Source: Ruegeria denitrificans
GTDB taxonomy: Bacteria; Pseudomonadota; Alphaproteobacteria; Rhodobacterales; Rhodobacteraceae
DNA: 64,000 bases
Direction of reading: 5' to 3'
Assembly: GCF_001458295.1 (NCBI RefSeq)
Contig: NZ_CYUD01000006.1
Span: 62,001 to 126,000 of the forward strand
Shown here one piece after another: positions 16,637 through 25,657 of the stretch (positions within the stretch are counted from its first letter, which is position 1; each line of letters opens with the position of its first letter). The position numbers and the translations under genes are program-made. The notes below the pieces were generated by a model. The model was not told the DNA's origin. It saw only the letters and a list, made by a program, of their open reading frames with translations, and searched no databases.

Positions 16637-18708
16637 CCAGTTTCGACAGTTTTGCCATGGTCGACTGGTCCGGTGGCAATGACACCGGACCCCGCCCGCG
16701 CAAGGATGCCATCTGGGCCTGTGTGGTGCGCAAGGGTAGGGCAGAGGAGCCGATATACCTCAGAAATCGCAAGATTGCCGAGCAATGGCTGCACAACCTG
16801 ATTGCGGATGAGATTGCCTCCGGGCGGCGGCTGTTTTTGGGGTTCGATTTCCCCTTTGGCTATCCCAAAGGGTTCGCCCACGCGCTAACCGGGTCGGATG
16901 ATCCGCTGCGTTTGTGGGAGTGGTTTGAGGAACGGATCGAGGATACGCCAAAAGCCAACAACCGGTTCGATCTGGCCGGGGAGATTAACCGGCGCTTTAG
17001 CTGTAGGGGGCCGTTCTGGTTCAATGGGCTGCAGCGGGACATCGACGGTCTGCCCAAGAACAAGTCAGACTATCACAACCCTTTTCCCGACCGCCGTTCC
17101 GTTGAACTGAACCCTGAAGCCAAAGGCAGCTTTACCTGCTGGCAAATGGGAGGGACCGGTGCTGTGGGTGGGCAGATCATGACCGGCCTGCCGGTTCTGG
17201 CCCGCCTGCGTCGGGTTTTTGCGGGGAAGGTCTCGGTCTGGCCGTTCGAGGCGCTGGACACCCCGGTCGCCTTTGTGGAAATCTGGCCTTCGCTTACCTT
17301 GGGGGCTGGGCCGGAAGGTCGTATCAAGGATGCTTGGCAAGTTGAACAAGTTGCCATGTCGCTCGCTGGAATGCCTCCCGAGGAATTGGCGGGTCATCTG
17401 AACGTCACCGCAGCAGAGGAAGGTTGGATTTTGGGAGTGTCACAACACAAGCCGGATATCGCACCGCCCCCCCTGCGCAACGATTGTTTTGCCTTGCCCG
17501 CCGGGGTGAACTGGACGCCGGTGGATGACGCGCTGGCCTTGCTGCGCCAGCGCTTGACGGTGGTCACAGCGACCGAAATGGTGGCTTTGCCGAAGGCTAC
17601 AGGGCGCATTCTGGCCGAGGATATCATCGCTAAACGCTCGAACCCGCCGCAGCCGAATACGGCTGTGGATGGCTATGGGTTTGCCGGTGCCGCCCCCGAG
17701 GGCCCACAGGTGATGCCATTGCATCCCGGACGCGCAGCGGCGGGAATTCCGTTCGATGGCTTAGTGCCGGAGGGTCATGCACTGCGCGTGTTGACCGGTG
17801 CGGCGCTGCCCGCGGGAGTGGACACGGTCATTCTCGAAGAGGACGTGACCGTACAGGACAACCACATCGCCTTTCACGGTCCACTGAAACAGGGAGCCAA
17901 TACTCGGCGTGCTGGTGAGGACGTGACCGAGGGCGATCTGGTTCTGCCCGCCGGGCGCAGGTTGACGCCAGCCGATCTGGCGCTTTTGTCGGCCACCGGA
18001 ATTGCAAAGGTCTTGGTGCGCAAGACATTGCGTGTGGCCGTGCTTTCGACCGGGGACGAGTTGGTCGAGCCCGGGAAAAGTGCCGGTCCCGGTCAGATAT
18101 TCGACGCCAACCGTCCGATGCTGCTGTCGCTGATCGACCGCTTGGGTTTTCAGCCGGTGGATATGGGGCGCGTTTCAGATGATCGGGAGGATTTGCGCGC
18201 CCGACTGAATTCAGCCGCGAAACAGGCGGATGTGATCCTGACCAGCGGTGGTGCGTCGGCTGGGGATGAGGATCACGTGTCGGCCTTGTTGCGAGAGGCG
18301 GGTGCGATGCAGGAATGGCGGATCGCGCTGAAACCGGGGCGGCCACTGGCTCTGGGGCTGTGGGACGGCACGCCGGTGTTTGGCCTGCCGGGAAATCCGG
18401 TTGCTGCCATGGTTTGTACGCTGATTTTTGCCCGCCCGGCGCTGGGCCTGATGGCGGGTGAGGGGTGGCAAGACCCTCAAGGGTTTGACCTGCCCGCTGC
18501 TTTTGAGAAACGCAAGAAACCGGGTCGCCGCGAATATCTGCGCGCCCGTGTGCGCGATGGCCGGGCCGAAGTTTTTGCCTCGGAAGGATCGGGCCGGATC
18601 AGCGGGCTCAGCTGGGCCGAAGGGTTGGTCGAAATCGAAGACGGCGCACGCCATATCAAACCGGGCGATATGGTACGGTTCATCCCCTACGGCAGTTTCG
18701 GGCTTTAA
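16633..18708 (+). CDS. moeA: MoeA molybdopterin molybdenumtransferase with N-terminal nuclease-like domain
   Basis: 691 residues, about 280 longer than ordinary MoeA. The C-terminal ~390 residues are a complete MoeA, which inserts molybdate into adenylated molybdopterin: NTAVDGYGFA, TGAALPAGVDTVI, VLSTGDELVE, SGGASAGDEDHV, ALKPGRPLALG, GLPGNPVAAMVC. The N-terminal ~290 residues are a separate domain with acidic residues placed as in RNase-H-fold DUF429-like proteins: VDWSGG (Asp11), GFDFPFGYPKGF (about 75), VEIWPS (about 215). No frameshift separates the parts; the junction is near residue 290. It is cotranscribed with mobAB. The role of the extra domain is unknown. Confidence 0.9.
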   Translation: MTSFDSFAMVDWSGGNDTGPRPRKDAIWACVVRKGRAEEPIYLRNRKIAEQWLHNLIADEIASGRRLFLGFDFPFGYPKGFAHALTGSDDPLRLWEWFEERIEDTPKANNRFDLAGEINRRFSCRGPFWFNGLQRDIDGLPKNKSDYHNPFPDRRSVELNPEAKGSFTCWQMGGTGAVGGQIMTGLPVLARLRRVFAGKVSVWPFEALDTPVAFVEIWPSLTLGAGPEGRIKDAWQVEQVAMSLAGMPPEELAGHLNVTAAEEGWILGVSQHKPDIAPPPLRNDCFALPAGVNWTPVDDALALLRQRLTVVTATEMVALPKATGRILAEDIIAKRSNPPQPNTAVDGYGFAGAAPEGPQVMPLHPGRAAAGIPFDGLVPEGHALRVLTGAALPAGVDTVILEEDVTVQDNHIAFHGPLKQGANTRRAGEDVTEGDLVLPAGRRLTPADLALLSATGIAKVLVRKTLRVAVLSTGDELVEPGKSAGPGQIFDANRPMLLSLIDRLGFQPVDMGRVSDDREDLRARLNSAAKQADVILTSGGASAGDEDHVSALLREAGAMQEWRIALKPGRPLALGLWDGTPVFGLPGNPVAAMVCTLIFARPALGLMAGEGWQDPQGFDLPAAFEKRKKPGRREYLRARVRDGRAEVFASEGSGRISGLSWAEGLVEIEDGARHIKPGDMVRFIPYGSFGL

Positions 18709-19697
18709 TCGAAAGTTCCGGCCACTCGCCCCAGCAGCATGAAAGCTCGTGCTGTGCGGGTTTCGCCAAGGGCGGATAGGTCGGCATCGCTGGCGTCGGG
18801 CTCGAACGCCACGATCATGTGGTCAAAGCGGCGCAGGAAATGATGTGCGGCGTCGCGAAAGATCGGGTCTTGCTTCATCCGCGCGGCCGTCAGCGCCAAC
18901 GATGACCGATCCCGAATGCCACCCAATGCCGCCACAGAACGACCGCGGGCACCTTGCGCGAATTGCCGCCAAATCTCGGGGCGAGCCATGTCGGGGCGCA
19001 GGTCGTCCATATAGATGCCTTCCTGGCTGAGTAGGGTCAAGACATCCTGCGAGGCCTGTACCAGCTGCGCAGTCTTGCGGTCCTTCAGCGCCAGACGCAG
19101 GGCATCGAACCCCTCGGCGTCATCCTGCGTTTCGGGAAAGTTTAACGCCCGGATAAAGATATCGGTGCCAAGCGGTGGCGCGATGTCCTCGGCCTGCGTG
19201 CCCAACTCTAACGAAGTCTGGTCGCCAGTTCTGTTCGGCGCTGCCGCCCGCGCGGGTTCGCTGCGATTGGTGGAAAACGTGGCCAGCGCGCTTTCGGTCT
19301 TTTTCGTGGAAACAGCGATTTCATCAAGCTTCTTGCTGACGGCCGGTTCATGGGAAATGGCGGCCCGCTGTTGCTGGAGGACATAGGTTTGTCGGATCGC
19401 GTCGATTGCGGTCTGCAGACGCTCGCTTTCTTCGCGCATGACGCGGCTTGCACGCATCGCCGTGGCCGCGACCCAGATCATCGCCACTGGCATGAATACC
19501 GCCAGCAAGGTCACCACGAACCCGCCGCCTTCGACATCGTCGGGCAGCACCAGGAAGACCACCGAAACCACCAGCCAGATCACGCTGAGCACGATGGCCG
19601 CGATTTCGATCTCGGTAACTGAAGGCCGCGATGGCTTGTCGTAAATACCCAGCGACGTCGGTCGCTCGGGTTCGTGATCTGGTGTAGGTTCGGACAT
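18705..19697 (-). CDS. Conserved membrane protein, function unknown
   Basis: 330 residues that I do not recognise. After a polar, proline-rich 25-residue N-terminus come two closely spaced membrane helices (about residues 29-50 and 58-80). Then a charged, probably coiled-coil stretch (MREESERLQTAIDAIRQ and onward to about 140), a low-complexity linker, and a C-terminal globular region from about 175 (DIFIRALNFPETQDD ... RDAAHHFLRRFDHMI). The layout suggests a cytoplasmic domain tethered to the membrane. It sits downstream of greA on the same strand (14-base gap), and its stop overlaps the moeA stop by 4 bases on the other strand. Confidence 0.8.
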   Translation of the reverse strand: MSEPTPDHEPERPTSLGIYDKPSRPSVTEIEIAAIVLSVIWLVVSVVFLVLPDDVEGGGFVVTLLAVFMPVAMIWVAATAMRASRVMREESERLQTAIDAIRQTYVLQQQRAAISHEPAVSKKLDEIAVSTKKTESALATFSTNRSEPARAAAPNRTGDQTSLELGTQAEDIAPPLGTDIFIRALNFPETQDDAEGFDALRLALKDRKTAQLVQASQDVLTLLSQEGIYMDDLRPDMARPEIWRQFAQGARGRSVAALGGIRDRSSLALTAARMKQDPIFRDAAHHFLRRFDHMIVAFEPDASDADLSALGETRTARAFMLLGRVAGTFD

Positions 19698-19711
19698 GAG
19701 GGACGCTCCGG

Positions 19712-20182
19712 TCAGGCGTACTCGATACTCAGAACTTCGTAAGACCGCACGCCGCCGGGGGTGCGGACCTCGACGCTGTCGCCTTCGTCCTTGCCGATCA
19801 GGGCGCGGGCGATAGGAGATTTGATGTTAAGCAGGCCGTTTTCGATATTGGCCTCATACTCACCCACGATCTGCCAGGTCTTTTCCTCGTCAGTGTCCTC
19901 GTCGACCAGCGTGACCTTGGCCCCAAACTTGATCGCGCCGGACAGCTTCGCGGGGTCGATCACATCGGCCAGCGACAGGATACCTTCGAGTTCCTTGATG
20001 CGGCCTTCGATGAACCCCTGCTTTTCGCGGGCCGAGTGATACTCGGCGTTTTCCTTCAGGTCGCCCAGTTCACGGGCCGTAGCGATGGCTTCGATGATCG
20101 CAGGGCGCTCAACGGATTTGAGGTTCTTCAGCTCTGCCGCAAGCGCGGCATTGCCCGTAGGCGTCATCGGAATTTTTTCCAT
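19712..20182 (-). CDS. greA: Transcription elongation factor GreA
   Basis: A 156-residue GreA, which rescues backtracked RNA polymerase by stimulating transcript cleavage. The N-terminal coiled coil carries the tip motif [20 protein letters not shown] with the acidic residues needed for activity; the C-terminal FKBP-like domain ends in [14 protein letters not shown] and [12 protein letters not shown] chose the ATG at 20182 (MEKIPMT), which gives the normal family length; an upstream in-frame ATG at 20197 would add five residues. The unknown membrane gene follows after 14 bases. Confidence 0.96.
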   Translation of the reverse strand: MEKIPMTPTGNAALAAELKNLKSVERPAIIEAIATARELGDLKENAEYHSAREKQGFIEGRIKELEGILSLADVIDPAKLSGAIKFGAKVTLVDEDTDEEKTWQIVGEYEANIENGLLNIKSPIARALIGKDEGDSVEVRTPGGVRSYEVLSIEYA

Positions 20183-20322
20183 GGTCTTGTCGTCCACGCA
20201 TAAATTGATGCGCCCCGCCGCATGGAACCAGCGTCGGGGCGAATTGATGGGTTGATAAATACCTGACCCAAATGAGGCGTGAATTGCAAGAGGGCTTGAA
20301 CCTTCAGCGGGCGGATTACGGC

Positions 20323-20703
20323 CTATCCATAACTAATCACTTCGAATTCGATGCCATTGTCGTCGTCAAAGTAGAACCGTTTGCCAGGTTCGTAATCCCC
20401 ATGTGATTTGGGCGTGAATCCGGCTTTGATCACTTGCTGTTCGGTGGCGTCGAGATCTTCGACCAGAACACCCACATGATTCAACCCGCCAATGATGTCA
20501 TAGCTGCTTTCGCCCGATGGCTGCGGATCGCTGGGCGCATAAAGCGCCAGATAGGTATGCGCGCTGCCCACATGCACCGTGTAGCCGCCCGCAATCGCCG
20601 GGCCTTCCCAGCGGGTTTTCCAGCCAAATACCTTGTGCATCCATGCGGCCGAAGCCTGCGGGTCGCGAACGGTGAAATTGGTGTGCTCAAGCGTCGCCAT
20701 CAT
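20323..20703 (-). CDS. VOC (glyoxalase/bleomycin-resistance fold) protein under SoxR-type control
   Basis: About 126 residues, a single VOC-fold protein made of two beta-alpha-beta-beta-beta units. Candidate metal ligands are His in [10 protein letters not shown], the middle [14 protein letters not shown], and glutamate in GIEFEVIS at the end. The substrate is unknown. Two adjacent ATGs at 20703 and 20700 could start it; AAGGAG lies 6 bases before the first. It is transcribed divergently from soxR, and its promoter has the 19-base spacer typical of MerR-family-activated genes, so it is probably the SoxR target. Confidence 0.87.
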   Translation of the reverse strand: MMATLEHTNFTVRDPQASAAWMHKVFGWKTRWEGPAIAGGYTVHVGSAHTYLALYAPSDPQPSGESSYDIIGGLNHVGVLVEDLDATEQQVIKAGFTPKSHGDYEPGKRFYFDDDNGIEFEVISYG

Positions 20704-20749
20704 GGGGGTCTCCTTTGTGAATTGAGGCTTGTCACGACTCACTGTAATT

Positions 20750-20767
20750 TCTAAACCTAACTTTAGG
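20750..20767. promoter_or_regulatory. SoxR-type operator in a 19-base-spacer promoter
   Basis: The 18-mer TCTAAACCTAACTTTAGG is a near palindrome (12 of 18 positions symmetric) and matches the enterobacterial SoxR box at about 12 of 18 positions, best in the right half. Read toward the VOC gene, it lies between TTGACC (20771-20766) and TACAGT (20746-20741), separated by exactly 19 bases. That long spacer is the hallmark of MerR-family-activated promoters. The soxR start lies 25 bases from the other edge. Confidence 0.7.
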
Positions 20768-20791
20768 TCAAGGTATTTTTTTGAGGTCAAA

Positions 20792-21247
20792 ATGGCGGTA
20801 TCCGAAGGGCTGGCAATTGGCGCGTTGGCCCGGCGCACGGGGTTGGCCGTATCGGCCATCCGATATTACGAGGCGCAGGGGTTGATCGCGCCTTGGCGCA
20901 ACGCAGGTGGGCAGCGACGGTATCAACGTGCGGATATCCGGCGGTTGAGCTTCATCATGATTGCCCAACAATTCGGCCTGACATTGCCCGAGATTCGTGA
21001 CGTATTGTCCGGCTTGCCTGGAAGCCGCACACCAACGCCTCAGGATTGGCGGAAAATCAGCGTAAGACTACGTGCCCGCTTGGATCAGCGAATCGCCACC
21101 CTGACGCGATTGCGCGACAATCTGGATGGTTGCATCGGCTGTGGCTGCCTGAGCCTGCCAAAGTGCGCCCTTTACAACCCGGATGACCGCGCCAAATCCC
21201 ATGGTAGCGGTCCCAGGTACCTTATGGGGGACTCTCCCGATACATAA
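20792..21247 (+). CDS. soxR: Redox-sensing transcriptional activator SoxR
   Basis: A 151-residue MerR-family regulator. The N-terminal winged helix (LAIGALARRTGLAVSAIRYY, then GGQRRYQRADIRRL) is followed by a dimerisation helix and the [2Fe-2S] cluster motif at Cys114, Cys117, Cys119 and Cys125 (CIGCGCLSLPKC), which matches SoxR spacing CX2CXCX5C. Oxidation of the cluster by superoxide or redox-cycling compounds switches on the target promoter. I use the ATG at 20792 with a GAGG site before it; an earlier in-frame TTG at 20729 would run through the operator. It is divergent from its likely target, the VOC gene. Confidence 0.95.
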   Translation: MAVSEGLAIGALARRTGLAVSAIRYYEAQGLIAPWRNAGGQRRYQRADIRRLSFIMIAQQFGLTLPEIRDVLSGLPGSRTPTPQDWRKISVRLRARLDQRIATLTRLRDNLDGCIGCGCLSLPKCALYNPDDRAKSHGSGPRYLMGDSPDT

Positions 21248-21382
21248 CTGCCGCATTGCAGCAATGTTACGCCGTGTTTTGATTGACCAAGGTCTTAGCA
21301 ACCATGTAATCAGCCGTGAAACAATATTGCGCAGACCACGCAGTGAAAGCGCCAATTCGGAAAGTTAGCTAGGGAGCCCGCG

Positions 21383-23029
21383 ATGGCCGAGATTGAACGC
21401 GAAGCGATGGAATACGATGTGGTGATCGTGGGCGCAGGCCCGGCGGGCCTGTCGGCGGCCATCCGTCTGAAACAGCTGGATGGCGATCTGAACGTTGTTG
21501 TTCTTGAAAAGGGCTCGGAAGTGGGCGCACATATCCTGTCTGGCGCGGTGCTGGACCCCTGTGGTCTGGATGCGCTGATCCCTGACTGGAAGGAAAAAGG
21601 CGCGCCGCTGAACACGCCGGTGACCGAAGACAATTTCTATATGCTGGGTGAGGCGGGCAAGATCCGCATTCCCAACTTCCCGATGCCGCCGTTGATGAAC
21701 AACCACGGCAATTACATCGTCTCGATGGGCAATGTCTGCCGTTGGATGGCCGAACAAGCCGAGGAGCTGGGCGTGGAAATCTTCCCCGGCATGGCCTGTT
21801 CCGAACTGGTCTATGGCGACAATGGTGAGGTCAAGGGCGTTGTGGCCGGTGTCTTTGGGCTGGAACCCGACGGATCATACGGACCCGGCACCGAGCCGGG
21901 GATGGAGCTGCACGGCAAATATGTCTTCCTGTCGGAGGGCGTGCGTGGCTCGCTGTCCAAGGAAGTGATCGCCAAATACGACCTGTCTGCCGGCAAAGAG
22001 GTGCAGAAATACGGCGTTGGCATGAAAGAGATCTGGGAGGTCGACCCGGCCAAGCACAAGGAAGGCACCGTCACCCACACGATGGGCTGGCCGCTGGGCA
22101 GCAATGCGGGTGGTGGATCGTTCATCTATCACCTTGAAAACAATCAAGTCTATGTCGGGTTTGTGGTTCACCTGAACTACAAGAACCCGCACTTGTACCC
22201 GTACATGGAATTCCAGCGCTTCAAACATCACCCGGTGGTGGCTGAGCTGCTGAAGGGCGGCAAGCGCGTGGCCTATGGTGCGCGTGCGATCACCGAGGGC
22301 GGTTATCAGTCGATGCCCAAGCTGGTCGCTCCGGGCGTGGCGCTGCTGGGCTGCTCGGCGGGCATGGTCAACGTGCCGCGTATCAAAGGCAACCACAACG
22401 CCATGCTGTCAGGCAAGGCCGCTGCCGAAGCAGCCTATGACGCGATCAAAGCCGACCGTTCGGGCGATGAGCTGACCGCTTATGAGGTCGATGTCCGTGA
22501 CGGCGCAATTGGCGACGACCTGAAAAAGGTGCGCAACGTCAAGCCGCTGTGGTCGAAGTACGGCCTGACTGCCAGCCTGGTGCTGGGTGGTATGGATATG
22601 TGGACCAACACGCTGGGCTTTTCGCTGTTGGGCACATTGGGTCACGGCAAGAACGATGCGGAATCGACTGAAGAGGCCAGCAAGCATCAGCCCATCGATT
22701 ATCCGAAACCTGATGGCACACTGTCCTTTGATCGCCTGACAAACGTTTCCTTCGCTGCGACCAATCACGAGGAAAGCCAGCCCTGCCACCTGAAGCTGAC
22801 TGACCCGGACATCCCGGTCAAAGTGAACCTGCCCAAGTTCGACGAACCGGCGCAGCGCTACTGCCCAGCGGGCGTGTATGAGATGGTCGAGGATGAGGGT
22901 ACCCCGCGGTTCGTGATCAACTTTCAGAACTGCGTCCATTGCAAGACCTGTGATATCAAGGACCCGAGCCAGAACATCACCTGGACTACGCCTCAGGGTG
23001 GAGACGGGCCAAACTATCCAAACATGTAA
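21383..23029 (+). CDS. Electron transfer flavoprotein-ubiquinone oxidoreductase
   Basis: A 548-residue enzyme that passes electrons from ETF (reduced by acyl-CoA and other dehydrogenases) to ubiquinone in the inner membrane. The FAD-binding GAGPAGLSAAIRL motif is near residue 17; a ubiquinone-binding central region follows; the C-terminal ferredoxin-like 4Fe-4S motif is NCVHCKTCDIKDPSQNITW, with an earlier cysteine at RYCPAGVYE. Length matches the family. It has AGGGAG before the start and stands alone. It would serve the DmdC-like acyl-CoA dehydrogenase at 5904. Confidence 0.96.
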   Translation: MAEIEREAMEYDVVIVGAGPAGLSAAIRLKQLDGDLNVVVLEKGSEVGAHILSGAVLDPCGLDALIPDWKEKGAPLNTPVTEDNFYMLGEAGKIRIPNFPMPPLMNNHGNYIVSMGNVCRWMAEQAEELGVEIFPGMACSELVYGDNGEVKGVVAGVFGLEPDGSYGPGTEPGMELHGKYVFLSEGVRGSLSKEVIAKYDLSAGKEVQKYGVGMKEIWEVDPAKHKEGTVTHTMGWPLGSNAGGGSFIYHLENNQVYVGFVVHLNYKNPHLYPYMEFQRFKHHPVVAELLKGGKRVAYGARAITEGGYQSMPKLVAPGVALLGCSAGMVNVPRIKGNHNAMLSGKAAAEAAYDAIKADRSGDELTAYEVDVRDGAIGDDLKKVRNVKPLWSKYGLTASLVLGGMDMWTNTLGFSLLGTLGHGKNDAESTEEASKHQPIDYPKPDGTLSFDRLTNVSFAATNHEESQPCHLKLTDPDIPVKVNLPKFDEPAQRYCPAGVYEMVEDEGTPRFVINFQNCVHCKTCDIKDPSQNITWTTPQGGDGPNYPNM

Positions 23030-23040
23030 GCAAAAAACCG

Positions 23041-23075
23041 GGCATTGGCAGGGTCGTGAAGGCTCTGCCATTGCC
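23041..23075 (+). terminator. Possible hairpin terminator after ETF-QO
   Basis: An 11-base stem (GGCATTGGCAG / CTGCCATTGCC, one T-T mismatch) with a 13-base loop begins 12 bases after the ETF-QO stop. No T-run follows it, so intrinsic termination is uncertain. Confidence 0.35.
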
Positions 23076-23133
23076 TCTTGCCAGCCAAAGCCCTAGCTTG
23101 TTGCGCAGATAAGAACAGCAAGGCAGGATTTCG

Positions 23134-24846
23134 GTGATTTCTCTGGTTCGTCGCGCCGCAATGGCTGCGCTCTTCTCCTCGTCTATGGTGCTTCCGGCTC
23201 TGGCGGATTCCGGGTCGGGTGCGTATCTGGCTGGCCGTCAGGCCATCTATCAGAACGACTATGCGTCAGCTGAAAGATACTATGCACAGGCCCTGAAGGC
23301 CGACCCTGAAAACCCAGCTTTGTTGGAAAGTGTTGTGGTCGCCCGGTTGGCCCTGGGCGAAGTAAAGCGCGCGCTTCCTGTTGCGCAGATGATCGAAGAT
23401 ATAGGCCTGCCCAGTCAGGCGGCCCGGATGGTGATCACGGCCAACCTGGTGGCCGATGGGAAACTGGATGAATTTCTGGCGCGCGATCCGGAAACACAGG
23501 GTGTGGGACCTTTGGTTGACGGCCTGATGCAAGGCTGGGCGTATATCGGCCAAGGGGCCATGACCCGCGCGATCGAGAAGTTTGACGAGGTCGCAACCCA
23601 AGACGGGTTGCGTGACTTCGCGCTGTTCCACAAGGCCTTGGCGCTGGCATCGGTGGGTGATTTCGAAGGTGCCGAAGACGTTTTCACGGCACATAACGGT
23701 GTCATCGCACGCATGTCGCGTCGGGCTGCTCTGGCCCGAGCCGAGGTGCTGTCGCAGCTGGACCGGAATGAAGAGGCACTGCAATTCCTCGGTGAAGTGT
23801 TTGCGGCAGGCCGCGATCCGTCCATCGAAGGCTATGTGGCACGCCTGACCGCTGGTGACACTCTGCCTTTTACCCATGTGCAATCGGCGCAGGACGGCAT
23901 GGCCGAGGTGTTCTTTTCTGTCGGCGCCGCGCTGAGCAATGAAGCGGCGCAGAATTATGTTCTGCTGTATGTGCGGACAGCTGCGTTCCTGCGCCCGGGT
24001 CACGTTGATGCACTTCTGCTGAGCGCTGAACTGTTGGACGCGCTGGAACAATACGATCTGGCGGTAGAAGCCTATCGTCAGGTACCCACCAGCAGCAGCG
24101 ACTATCACGCCGCTGAACTGGGCCGAGCTGAGGTGCTCAGCCGGTCGGAAAAAAAGGATGCCGCCGCCGAGGTTCTGCAGACGCTGGCAAGTCAAAACCC
24201 GGACCTGCCCAGCGTTCATGTGGCATTGGCCGATCTGCAACGCCAGCAAGAGGACTACGCCAGTGCTGTCGCGTCTTATGATCGTGCGATTGAGCTGACC
24301 GATGGAGGCTCTGGCGGGAACTGGTTCCTGCATTATGCTCGTGGAATCTCGCACGAACGGCTCAAGCAATGGGATCAGGCCGAGGCCGATTTTCGTCGCG
24401 CGCTGGAACTGAACCCTGGTCAGCCGCAGGTGCTGAACTACCTGGGCTATTCTCTGGTTGAACGGCGCGAAAAGCTGGATGAGGCGCTGGACATGATCGA
24501 ACGCGCCGTCGCCGCACGCCCCGACAGTGGCTACATCGTCGACAGTCTGGGCTGGGTCCTGTTCCGTCTGGGCCGCTATGACGAAGCTGTTGAACATATG
24601 GAGCGTGCCGTCGAGCTGATGGCGGTTGACCCGGTGGTGAACGATCATCTGGGCGACGTTTATTGGGCCGTGGGCCGCGCGCGTGAGGCTGAATTCCAGT
24701 GGAAGCGTGCGCTGTCCTTTATTGATCCCGAAGATACTGACGGTGAGGCTGATCCTGACCGCATCCGCCGAAAGCTGGAAATCGGTCTGGATGGCGTTCT
24801 GGCCGAAGAAGGGGCAGAACCGCTGAAGGTTGCCAATGGCAACTGA
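23134..24846 (+). CDS. Exported tetratricopeptide-repeat protein
   Basis: 570 residues with a signal peptide (VRRAAMAALFSSSMVLPALA, about the first 25 residues) followed almost entirely by TPR repeats. The clearest are AYLAGRQAIYQNDYASAERYY near the start and, at the C-terminus, WDQAEADFRRALELNPGQPQ, LDEALDMIERAVAARPDSG and YDEAVEHMERAVELMAVDP. TPR proteins are scaffolds for protein contacts, here probably periplasmic. Start is GTG at 23134. Its stop lies inside the start of ispE (11-base overlap), so the two are cotranscribed. Partners are unknown. Confidence 0.9.
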   Translation: MISLVRRAAMAALFSSSMVLPALADSGSGAYLAGRQAIYQNDYASAERYYAQALKADPENPALLESVVVARLALGEVKRALPVAQMIEDIGLPSQAARMVITANLVADGKLDEFLARDPETQGVGPLVDGLMQGWAYIGQGAMTRAIEKFDEVATQDGLRDFALFHKALALASVGDFEGAEDVFTAHNGVIARMSRRAALARAEVLSQLDRNEEALQFLGEVFAAGRDPSIEGYVARLTAGDTLPFTHVQSAQDGMAEVFFSVGAALSNEAAQNYVLLYVRTAAFLRPGHVDALLLSAELLDALEQYDLAVEAYRQVPTSSSDYHAAELGRAEVLSRSEKKDAAAEVLQTLASQNPDLPSVHVALADLQRQQEDYASAVASYDRAIELTDGGSGGNWFLHYARGISHERLKQWDQAEADFRRALELNPGQPQVLNYLGYSLVERREKLDEALDMIERAVAARPDSGYIVDSLGWVLFRLGRYDEAVEHMERAVELMAVDPVVNDHLGDVYWAVGRAREAEFQWKRALSFIDPEDTDGEADPDRIRRKLEIGLDGVLAEEGAEPLKVANGN

Positions 24847-25657
24847 GGCCTTTGCGCCCGCCAAGATCAACCTGACCCTGCATGTGACCGGCCAACGGGT
24901 TGATGGATTTCATCTGCTGGATTCGCTGGTTGTATTTGCGGATGTCGGCGACAGGTTGCAGTTCACGCCGGGCCTGGAATTGTCGATCTCGGTCAGCGGA
25001 GAACATGCGGCGGGTGTACCAACGGACAGCCGAAACCTGGTCTTGAAAGCTGCCGAGGCTGCGGGCTGGACCGGGCATATCAACCTGAACAAGGTGCTGC
25101 CTCACGGCGGCGGGATTGGCGGTGGATCATCCGATGCTGCGGCGACCCTTCGAATGGTTGCTGATCAAGGCACGCCAATATTGCGTGACATGCCGCTGTC
25201 ACTGGGTGCGGACGTTCCGGTCTGTATGTTGGCGCGAGCCGCCCGGATGCGCGGGATCGGTGAGCAACTTGACCCGGTGGTGTTGCCCCAATTGCCTGCC
25301 CTGTTGGTCAATCCTGGGGTCGAAGTGCCCACTGGCGCGGTATTCTCGGCTTTGGAGAGTCGGAACAACTCGCCCATGCCCGAGGATATTCCGGCTTTTG
25401 AGACGCCCGAAGATTGCGCGACATGGCTGCAAGATCATCGCAACGATCTTGAACCGCCGACAAAAAGTTTGGCTCCTGACGTAGTCCGTTTGCTTGATGC
25501 ATTGGAAGACTCCAAACGAGCTCTGTTGGCCCGTATGTCGGGGTCAGGTTCAACCTGTTTTGCGCTCTATCCGACGATGAAAGACGCGCATTTTGCGGCT
25601 TACGAGATCGGCGCGGCCCATCCCGATTGGTGGTGCCGCGCGGTACTGCTTAATTGA
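24836..25657 (+). CDS. ispE: 4-diphosphocytidyl-2-C-methyl-D-erythritol kinase
   Basis: A GHMP-family kinase that phosphorylates CDP-methylerythritol in the MEP route to isoprenoids. The N-terminal FAPAKINLTLHVTG and the ATP loop LPHGGGIGGGSSDAAATL are diagnostic; GADVPVCMLARAARMRGIG and ARMSGSGSTCFALY follow. From the ATG at 24836 it is 273 residues, within the family range. It overlaps the TPR gene upstream, and its 3' end overlaps the polyprenyl synthase gene on the opposite strand by 8 bases. Both neighbours in the convergent pair therefore belong to isoprenoid synthesis. Confidence 0.94.
   Translation: MATEAFAPAKINLTLHVTGQRVDGFHLLDSLVVFADVGDRLQFTPGLELSISVSGEHAAGVPTDSRNLVLKAAEAAGWTGHINLNKVLPHGGGIGGGSSDAAATLRMVADQGTPILRDMPLSLGADVPVCMLARAARMRGIGEQLDPVVLPQLPALLVNPGVEVPTGAVFSALESRNNSPMPEDIPAFETPEDCATWLQDHRNDLEPPTKSLAPDVVRLLDALEDSKRALLARMSGSGSTCFALYPTMKDAHFAAYEIGAAHPDWWCRAVLLN

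Noticed and set aside
23266..24870. Open frame of 534 codons on the minus strand
   Set aside because: It lies fully antisense to the exported TPR gene, has no recognisable family, and its composition is the mirror of a real gene.
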